Part shown: piece after piece, positions 55,861-64,000 of the stretch
How positions within the stretch are numbered: position 1 is the first letter of the stretch
Layout: each line of letters begins with the position of its first letter
NCBI RefSeq assembly: GCF_024586455.1
Contig: NC_065920.1
Coordinates: forward strand, 19,120,144 to 19,184,143
From: Bactrocera neohumeralis
Lineage: Eukaryota; Arthropoda; Insecta; Diptera; Tephritidae
Reading direction: 5' to 3'
Length of the DNA stretch: 64,000 nucleotides
The notes under the pieces: generated by a model
What the model was told of the DNA's origin: nothing
Databases searched by the model: none
Seen by the model: the letters and a program-made list of their open reading frames with translations, nothing else
Made by a program: the position numbers and the translations under genes

Positions 55861-57981
55861 TAATCAGTTCCTACTCTCAGCTCTTAGAGACATATTCCAC
55901 AGTTTTTTTTTTGTTTCGAAAGCAACAACTAATTTTTATTTCGTTTGCAAACAGCAATAAATTTTATTTTATTTTTTAATTATCAAATTACAAAATTTAA
56001 TAGATTTGTACGTGGCAAAAATACACACATGCGAGAAATATAAATGAATTGTTAAGAATTTTGTATGAAGAAAATAAATTACTATTAAAAGACTTATTGC
56101 ATGGGCAAGTAAGTATGAACGACAAGTCCTGAGGGCGAATGTGTGTGCAGTTAAAGTTCTAACGGTTTTCATTAAAAATGCATAAAATGTGCAACATATT
56201 TTGCGGCACTTAAAAATAAGTGAGCTCCAAAACTCACACACAAAACGCGCATACAGTTAGCTAACGGCCAGAGGGTCCAATACAGTGCAGGGCGACAACA
56301 ATTGGCAGCCCAAATGTCAGGCCACCACGCCACAGCGCAGCGCACCAGTTGAAGTATTAAAAAAGTCGTAAAATTTAAAATTCATAATTTCATAAAAATG
56401 CCATCAAAAATGGAGCAAAAGCCAGGCGCAATGCCAACAAAAACAAAACAAACTTTATGGCATTCATTAAATCGTGCAAGTGGAAGTGGCAGAGGGTCCG
56501 GGGCACTTGAAACACAATTGGAGCAGAGCGGAATGAGGCAAGGCGCAGGTTGGTGAGTTTTTACCGCTTCGCGGTGCTGTTGGCGTGCAGTGGCGTAGAA
56601 ATAATTTAATTTTATTTGTAAATTAAATTTATGAGTGTCATTATTTTTGTATGTACAGTAGTATGTAAATATGTATGAACAACAGCGTGCATAATTTGAC
56701 CAAATGCAACATAAACAACAACAATGCTAATGGCAACAATAAAATATAAGCGAAGAGCAAAACATGATTTAAACAACGACGAAGAGAAGAGAACAGCAGG
56801 CCAAAGGCAGTGAATTAAATACTAAGCAATAAGTAAAAGAAGAAATTTAATAAAATTGCTGTAAATAAATATTGCATATGAGAAATATTTTATGACAAAT
56901 ATAGCATGTAGTAAAAACAATGAGCTTTATAACAAATGCTGGCAAATTTAATGCTCAGAACGCTGGCTGAGGAGAGTGATTGAGCAGAGCGACTAGTATA
57001 GCAGTGAAGTGCAGAGTATAGGAGAGCAAAGCAGAGTTGAGTAAAAGGCGTGTGCGTAGTTGTAGGTTATTATGGGCGCATAAAAACGCCAATTCTCATG
57101 TTTGAAATAAATTTAACAATGAAAATTTCCGTATGCTTTATATGAGCATATAAATCAACACATCTGCAACGATAGTAAAATATGAAATTTATTTGTTTGT
57201 TTGTTGCACATTTGCTTTTCGCGCTCGCTTATTGTTTATTGCATATTTTGTGGCGCAGCAGCTTTATTTGTCAAGCCAATGTTATCATCGTAAACATAAT
57301 GCATGCATACCCTGAAGAAATTCTACTGGAAACTACTACTGGAGTATTTTTGTGTCATTCGGAACTTGTAAAAAGTACTATGAAGGCCATTAGTGGAAGA
57401 GATGCTAACTAATTGAATCTCTAACATGAGGGAAGCTACTCGTGGTACAAATGAATGGATCCAATTGGTTAGATTTAATTGATGGTATAGAGCCTACACT
57501 TAGCAAAAATAGTGGTTGTAGTATTTCTTAACTTCTTCCGGCAGAAGCCCCGATTGTCAATTCCGATTTTTTTCCGTGTATTTTGTTTACCGCTCAATAT
57601 TTGTATATATGAGAAAAGTCAGGACTTTTAATTGACTTCATGAGAAGGTGTACATAGATAAAAGTCGAAAAATTATTTTATAGTCTATACTTCAAAAACA
57701 AAGCAAGTCCAAAATACCAACTCTACGAAAACAACATTTTTTGTTGCCCTGGATAACTTAGCAATTTTTTATGCTGACAAGTGCCCAGATAACAAGCCTA
57801 TTCATGAAAATATTGAATGTAGTCTTGTTTCTAAGATAATCGCATACCTAATATTTTGAAAAATATCGGCTTGTTAATAATAAACAATAAGTTTTCCAGT
57901 CATGAGTAGTGTTCTGCGCACCTTTTTCGCGCATGCAAGCGTCACGTGATCTTTGCTCTTAAAGCTCTTTACTGAAAATAT
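55861..57981. other. Non-coding, partly ancestral-looking
   Basis: 56190-57260 has the character of conserved fly non-coding DNA (aacaacaacaatgc, gcagagc repeats at 56975-57035). No transposon relic. Frames at 55969-56241 and 57182-57412 have no recognised family. Confidence 0.5.
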
Positions 57982-58163
57982 GATTTTAGCATGAAAATGT
58001 TCAAAAGTAGAATACTTGATGGACCGGCAAGGATATTTGTAAAAACTCTTCGATTTTAGCATGAAAAAGTTCAAAAGTAGAATACTTGATGGACCGGCAA
58101 GGATATTTGTAAAAACTCTTCGATTTTAGCATGAAAAAGTTCAAAAGTAGAATACTTGTTAGT
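57982..58163. repeat. 70-bp tandem repeat, 2.6 copies
   Basis: gattttagcatgaaaaWgtt starts at 57982, 58052 and 58122. The first two 70-bp units differ at only a couple of positions (atg versus aag; the preceding base), and the third is cut after aatacttg at about 58160. Very low divergence indicates a recent expansion. Confidence 0.97.
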
Positions 58164-58625
58164 CCTCTAATAAGGCAATTAATGAAAGATATAGATTTTA
58201 TCCAGATTATAGCTAAGAACCGAAAACTGATACTTGGAAAATGCTTCTGTTGATAGTCAAACTAAGTATCAAATTATTAAGAAATTGTCCAAAATATGCC
58301 GACAACCCATCAAATTCAGGAGAAAATTCAAGTATCAAGTTAAACTACATATGTATGTATGTATGTATCTCCGTAAGAATTTGGATAAATATTCGGATAA
58401 TTTTGGAAATTATAAAGAGGAACAGGAACAGCGGTATAACTAGGATCTAAAAGTGATGAGAGAAAGGTATCAATGTTGATCTAAAGCTCATAAAAAGCAT
58501 TTTATTGGAACATAACGTATGCTTTCCACCTTTTTTCTCTTTTTATTTTGATGTCTACCAATTATTCCAAAAAAGAAAATATTCTAGTTTTTTAATGTTT
58601 CCTGATTTTTGTTAAGCAAACTAAA
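58164..58625. other. Non-coding, unassigned
   Basis: Contains catatgtatgtatgtatgtat (58348-58368). Two 69-codon frames overlap in different registers; neither is recognised. Confidence 0.5.
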
Positions 58626-58629
58626 AGAT

Positions 58630-59575
58630 TTAACAAGTAAGCTAAGTTCGGTATAACTGAACATTTTATACTCTTGCAATTTGCAAGGATTAAAGCCAGG
58701 GAAGTAGCTTAAGGTACATAAAGCCTTTTAGTTATAAGGGCTTTGGAGCGAGTTTCAACCCAATTTTATTCACACTAACCACAAAAATGCTCAAATATTG
58801 GCTGATATATATATAGTATGTATATAGTATAAAGTCAATCCGAAGTTCGAAAATCTTTATATTAGGTATATACCAGTATCAGGAAAGGACTCTCTCTGAA
58901 TTTTATTTCTAAATCTTACATATTGACCAACATTTTCGGTAAAACATCAACTATAGTATTTGAACAATATATACATATTAATTGCTTCCTGATTTGTACC
59001 AGATTTCGACCCTTTTAAACACTGTAACATAAAAATGTCAGGGCAATTTCACATACCAAATTTGGTTCAAATCGATTGGTCGGGTCTCATGATATGTGTT
59101 TTCACCTGAACGCCCAACGCTCAAGTTAAACCTCGATTCTATTAAATCTCTCTCATACCATCTGGGCGATAAAATTTAATATCTCTGGCGTATTTAGTTG
59201 TTGACTTATCGCGCTTTTAGTTTTAGCGGCGTTATTTCCCTACTTCATTCTTTTTCACACTCTCGACAGAATTTCATATAATATTTGCAAATTTGGGTGT
59301 TATAGCTTAATGGCTTAAGAGATATATACATTAAACTTATTAGAGGGCGGCACCACATCCACTTTTTCAACATTTTTTGCCCAAAGGTGCCCTTGCTACT
59401 GGGATTCCCTGTGCTAAATTAGAGTTTTTTTTCTTAATTTTGTGCTTAGTTATGATCTTTCATAAGTTTTCGATTAATGGCGTTTTGTGGACGTGGCAGT
59501 AGTCGGATGAAACCTATCTTCGAACTTCCCCTTACGAAATTCGACTCGTCCTGATCATTTATACATATATATATA
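58630..59575 (+). repeat. Dispersed non-coding repeat D1, copy 2 (plus)
   Basis: Starts taacaagtaagctaagttcg (58631) with cggtataactgaacatttta and tactcttgcaattt. Then come ggactctctctgaattttat (58887), tacatattgaccaacatttt (58917) and cggtaaaacatcaactatag. Those landmarks occur inverted at 23700-24222. Beyond them it continues with gcaccacatccactttttca (59349), ttgcccaaaggtgccc (59378) and a tatatata run (59562). It is longer than the 23.7 kb copy. Confidence 0.75.
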
Positions 59576-60925
59576 ACAACACATCTATATTTCGATTAGT
59601 TTTACTGAAAATTTCAGGTAGCAAAACTATTATATTCTGCTGCATATTTTTTGTATAAAAATAAAAGAGCAAATTTTACAGATTTTATATATAAGACAAC
59701 AAACCTACTGTAGACTAGTGTTACTAATTTCATACTCGAATATTCTGCTGCATATTTTTACAACTTTATCAGCCAATGGAAAACGACTAACTCTCCATTT
59801 GCTGAATAACATCGCACATTAAATTATTTAACCACATTTTCGGACATATTTATTTTTTTCCTGCAGGGTCAGAGCATATGCAAGGAGTACGTACAAATAT
59901 ACTATATGGTAGCTTTATAATTAAACAAAACCACATACATATGTATGTATGTTTCCGTTCCTGAATATCAATATAATAAAGTGGTTGTGAACAATATTTG
60001 TATAAAATATTATGTTCCTTCACTTTGATGGCAATTAATGTTTTATTGCGCATCAATATTGTAAATCACAAATTCTGTTTCAAAACACAGGTGCAATTCG
60101 TGACAAACACGCCTGTTACGAATATTTTGAACATTCATCGTTGAAAACGTTGAAAGAAATTTTCAAAAAACTAGAAAAAATCTTAATTCATAAAAAACAT
60201 AGAGAAGATAAGGACGTTGAAATGAAACTATGAGATAGTGGTGAAATGTTTACGAATTTTTTACATAATAACAACTTGTTGACGAAGTTCTTACCCCGTG
60301 TTTTAGAAAATTAGCATACAAATTATGTGTTAGTTATGCTGCATGGGGCACATATCTTATCACGCATATTTATGTAAATGTAGATAACATATTTACTTAA
60401 TTCCAGTTGTTTCTACTATATTTTTCATACTTTAGTATCTGCTGCTGAGCTTTTTAATTGCCATTTTGTGCGCAAAGCTCACATACAAATGAATTAATTA
60501 GAGAGTTTGAGGGTAGAGTATTATTAAGTTTAGTCTGGCTTGGGTAATAAAAGTTAATAAGTGCGGTTATTTGCTGACAACATGAAATGTAGTAAAACAT
60601 GGTGGGGGAAAATTCAGGAAATTCTTTTAATAAACACATTTAAAGTGGACGCGAGCTTTAGTTGCTTTAAATAATTTTTTCCATTTACAAATGTGCAATA
60701 TTCAGAATAAAATATGTATGTTTTTTTAATTAAAAAATCACTTATGGGCATCAGTATGTATTTTAGTTCCACTTTAAATGTCTGGGCGTATTTTTACTGT
60801 TGCACTTTCCTTGGTTTTAAAACATGTTATTTAACTATTTTACAAAATATATAATAACTGTCATTTTTCACCATATAATAACAGAGTTGCAAATAATGTA
60901 TTATAAAAACAATATAATTAAAATA
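59576..60925. other. Non-coding, AT-rich
   Basis: tattctgctgcatatttttt occurs twice (59633 and 59739), a small direct repeat 106 bp apart. catacatatgtatgtatgtt at 59933-59952. No relic recognised. Confidence 0.5.
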
Positions 60926-62035
60926 AAAATTAATTTTTCTTTTTACTTTGTAATCCCAAAATTTTTACTTTAAATAATTTTTTGTATTTTAAACAAATTT
61001 TTTTATTTATTAATACAAAATTCTTCATTAAAAATATGTTTTTCGTTTCTAAATACTGGATTGAAAAAGAAACTTTTAAAGCAAAATTTATATAAATTAG
61101 GAAAATTGTGATTTTCGTTAATTATTTACTTAATTTAAATTTTTTTTTTCATTTTGAATTGTTTTTTATTTTATTTTGAAATACAAAAATCTTCATTAAA
61201 CATATGCTTTTAATTTCTAATCCCAAATACATATATAATTCAGAAATTAAAAATAAAATTTTAATCAAATTTATAACTATAAATTTAAACAATTGTGATT
61301 TTTGTTAATTATCTTTTTACTTTAAATATTTTTTTTATTTTAAATTAATTTTTTATAAATAATTTTCTACATACCGGATTGAAAAGGAAAGTTTTAAGAC
61401 CAAATTTATAACAATACATTTAAAAAATTGTGCTTTCCATTAAATATTATTAATTTTTTTTTATTTTATAATTCCAAAACCTTTATTATAAATATGTTTT
61501 TAATTTCTAATTCCAAATACCGCATTTGAAAACTATTATAATTTTTATCCCAAAAATCGGATCAACAATATTAAATTAAATTTGTATTCTTAAATACAGG
61601 ATTTAAAAAATATTTACAATTAAAAATTGAATAAAAATTTGTTATCATACAAAAATTCTTATTTTTAAATTAAAATTTATTTTATTAATTTTTATTCAAT
61701 TTTGCGATTGATAATATATTTTCAATTTCTAAATTTTGTTAAATTAAAACATTTGTAAACCTGACTATAATTAAAATTTGGCAAAATACTTTTTCTTAAA
61801 TATTAATCATTAAAAATAAAAAACTCGTTATCTTAAAAAAGTTTATTTCTGAACAAAAAATTAAAATAATTTACTTTATTAATTTTTATTTAATTTTGTG
61901 ATTAAAAATAAAATTATCAAACTCAAATTTGAAATATTTAAATTTTTTAATCAGAAAATTCGCAACCCTGATAATAACATGTAATAAGAGAAATATTAAT
62001 CATTAAAAATAAAATAATTTGAATTTAACAGTGAA
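60926..62035. repeat. Very AT-rich degenerate tandem array
   Basis: Recurring landmarks: cttcattaaaaatatgtttttcg (61023), cttcattaaacatatgctttt (61192) and ctttattataaatatgttttta (61481); tggattgaaaaagaaa (61058) and ccggattgaaaaggaaa (61375); aaaattgtgattttcgttaatta (61102), aattgtgatttttgttaatta (61291) and aaattgtgctttccattaaata (61426). These imply a period of about 140-190 bp with at least three units; later sequence to 62035 repeats fragments more loosely. Confidence 0.65.
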
Positions 62036-62206
62036 ACAGTGAAAACGATGCTACAATCAAAATGTAGTAACTTACCATTCGATCACAATTCTAACAGCTT
62101 TTATTCAGCTACATACTTATGTATGTATGTGCGCAACAAGTTCGAACTTGTCTAATTTTGTTGTTTATTTTATCATATCAACATGTCTTATAGTTATTTA
62201 TTAAAC

Positions 62207-62334
62207 TTAGGAAAATTATTATTTAATATTCACTTAAATTTCTTACGAACTCGACCGAACCGCACTAATTACAGGAAAATTATCGCTTATTATTCACTTA
62301 ATTTTTTTACGAACTCGACCGAACCGCACTAATA
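62207..62334. repeat. 64-bp tandem duplication
   Basis: ggaaaattattatttaatat...acgaactcgaccgaaccgcactaat at 62210 is repeated from 62274 with few changes. The right half, gaactcgaccgaaccgcact, is identical and GC-rich compared with its AT-rich surroundings. cagcgaaccgaactgtgcc at 62443 looks like a distant third echo. Confidence 0.92.
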
Positions 62335-63105
62335 AACTTAAATCGCGAAAAAGACAATGCAAAAGCAAAATTAACGTCCATTTAAAATCTTCTTACTTTT
62401 TAGGCAGCAACCAAAGCAAGCAAAAGAAAACGAACGAGCCGCAGCGAACCGAACTGTGCCGAATTCTTATTGCTGCACTTGTATGCTTGTGTCTACCAAC
62501 AAACTCCTATTACAGACGCTGATAGCTCTTTCAATTTTAACACATTTCTACAAACTTTTACAAATGTTATTTCAGTGTACTTACACTTTAAATTATTATT
62601 ATTTTAGTTTAATAATACTTTACACTGTTTATAATTGTAATTACTTCACTTTTTGTTAACAATTTAACGGAGAGCTTGGCGCTGCTGTCTTTTCCTGCGC
62701 ACTCAACTTTACAAATGACATTTCAATGCAAGGATGCCAGATGAGAATGTTTAAATTAGTTTAATTTTTGCTTTAAAGTCTACATAGTAATTTTATTATG
62801 TTTTTGTATGTACTATAAACTTAAAATAGTAATTAAATTCTGCGTAAACAAAATATTGAAATTAAAATAATGGAGAAGTGTGAAAATGGTATGTTTCTTT
62901 ATGGTACCGAGTATGGTGGTACAATTTTTACACTTTTAGTCATGACTATAGTTACATATGTATTACTAAGTTGTTTTTTTAGGTTTTAAGGTTTATTTAG
63001 AAGTAAACTAAATATAAACTCTGAATAAAAATGTTTTCTTTATGGGTTTGATTTTTAATATCTACATACATTTTAAAAAATTAATTTAATTAATTAATTT
63101 TAAAC
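62335..63105. other. Non-coding, unassigned
   Basis: 62340-62720 has mixed composition and may be part of the ancestral non-coding sequence. The 67-codon frame at 62456-62659 is not recognised. Confidence 0.5.
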
Positions 63106-63173
63106 TACGAAACATATATTATAATAATTAATATTAATAATATTATAATATTAATTTAATAAAATGTTTCGTA
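63106..63173. other. AT-rich palindrome with exact 10-bp ends
   Basis: tacgaaacat (63106-63115) and atgtttcgta (63164-63173) are exact reverse complements; the 48-bp interior is made of tattataataattaatatta-like sequence that can also pair extensively. The whole could form a cruciform of about 68 bp. Confidence 0.8.
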
Positions 63174-64000
63174 TACACATTATACATTTTTCAAATCACA
63201 GAAATCTTAACCGATTTTGACTCTTAAATTAAAAAAAGAAACCCCATAATTATTTTTTTTAATATTCAACTTATGCATCTGGCAGCATTAGCTAGTAAGA
63301 GTAAATGACAGGAAAAGGAATTATGTCAAAAAGCGGAAAGTGAGAGAGGAAACGGAATTGAAGTCGAAACGAACTGTATTGTAAGAAATATAGAATTTTT
63401 TCAAATACTTGTAAATATGTATGTATATGTAAATATATTTGAGAAAATTATATTTAAATATAAATATTTATATATGTATGTATATATATTTCTATTACCT
63501 ATTTCTTGATGTTGGGTACAGGAAGCGAAACCAAAGAAATTATAATTCTAGCTGATTGCCGTGGTAGTTTGTATGTTTATGAGTGAAGAGGAAAATAGTG
63601 AAGGTTTGAACCTTTTCTTCCCTTAATATGTATAATAGGAATATTAGGGTATTAAAACATATGATACGTTTACTTCCTATTGTCTTACATATATTTGTTA
63701 TGTTATTTTATGTTATGTTTTTTTTTACTTGTTGCTATACATACTGTAATAGTGGCACCCCCGTTAAATATTATGCAAATGGAGACTTTGACAGCGGTCG
63801 CACGAATCAAAGAGTCAAAGAGTATCGCCTCAAATTGTCTTTGATTGATGTGTGTCAAATATTTAGCGTTGGTGTGTGTGTGTGTCGTTGCTGTTTCGCT
63901 GCAGTTCGTTTTTTTGCGTGCGAAGTTGGATGCTGGCAAATAGAAATGTAAAAATATATTTACTTGTATTGTAAAGTGTCAGTTCGTGTTTTGTTGTGTG
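63174..64000. other. Non-coding to window end
   Basis: catgtatgtatatgtaaatat-type words near 63415-63490; a (gt)n stretch near 63871-63884. Overlapping frames on both strands at 63628-63951 are not recognised. No transposon relic. Confidence 0.5.

Noticed and set aside
1..64000. tRNA, rRNA or host gene exons
   Set aside because: I looked for characteristic words and conserved protein motifs and found none that I could support by eye; tRNAscan-SE and an insect protein search would be decisive.

Overview
The window is AT-rich, gene-poor nuclear DNA from a dipteran insect, most likely a tephritid fruit fly. This rests on the many mariner and LINE relics, on Drosophila-like non-coding stretches with TATG/CATA and CA/TG microsatellites, and on dispersed repeats that I associate from memory with tephritid genomes (moderate confidence; no search was possible). 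I could support no host protein-coding exon, rRNA, tRNA or CRISPR array. It reads as a large intron or intergenic region filled with decayed transposons.

Layout. 1-3.01 kb: two relics of one LINE (called LINE A; endonuclease plus RT). 3.4-6.1 kb: two relics of RNase H-bearing LINEs (called LINE B type), one on each strand. 6.1-7.9 kb: non-coding. 7.89-9.55 kb: degenerate tandem array with a CT-rich core. 10.4-12.0 kb: LINE A 3' half plus another LINE C-terminus. 12.0-14.3 kb: non-coding. 14.3-15.9 kb: LINE B RT and C-terminus, then a duplicated RNase H piece. 16.9-18.0 kb: full-length dead mariner. 18.8-20.45 kb: R1/LOA-like LINE. 22.4-23.3 kb: mariner N-terminus carrying a 24-bp minisatellite, then a LINE zinc-knuckle relic. 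23.7-26.1 kb: dispersed repeat and an AT-rich tandem array. 27.6-29.0 kb: mariner and LINE B. 30.3-32.4 kb: two mariner pieces flanking a Helitron N-terminal ORF. 33.1-36.1 kb: dispersed repeats, a LINE C-terminus and LINE A copy 4. 36.6-39.0 kb: three Tc1/mariner relics, one with a 121-codon open frame. 41.7-43.1 kb: IS630-type relic and minus-strand LINE B. 46.2-48.2 kb: mariner between two direct repeats. 49.9-51.4 kb: LINE B with RT, RNase H and C-terminus. 53.7-55.9 kb: an inverted-repeat element and a deleted mariner derivative. 57.9-64 kb: tandem repeats, a dispersed repeat, AT-rich arrays and a palindrome.

Nothing here looks able to move: every transposase and polymerase is broken by stops, frameshifts or deletions. 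The two longest informative open frames are a 172-codon Helitron N-terminal segment (31009-31527, minus) and the 121-codon fused transposase remnant (36795-37160, plus). The most unusual observation is a 24-bp minisatellite at 22.43-22.58 kb that appears to have grown out of mariner transposase codons. Two perfect short hairpins (42.8 and 45.0 kb) and a tandem array with higher-order structure (8-9.5 kb) also deserve attention.
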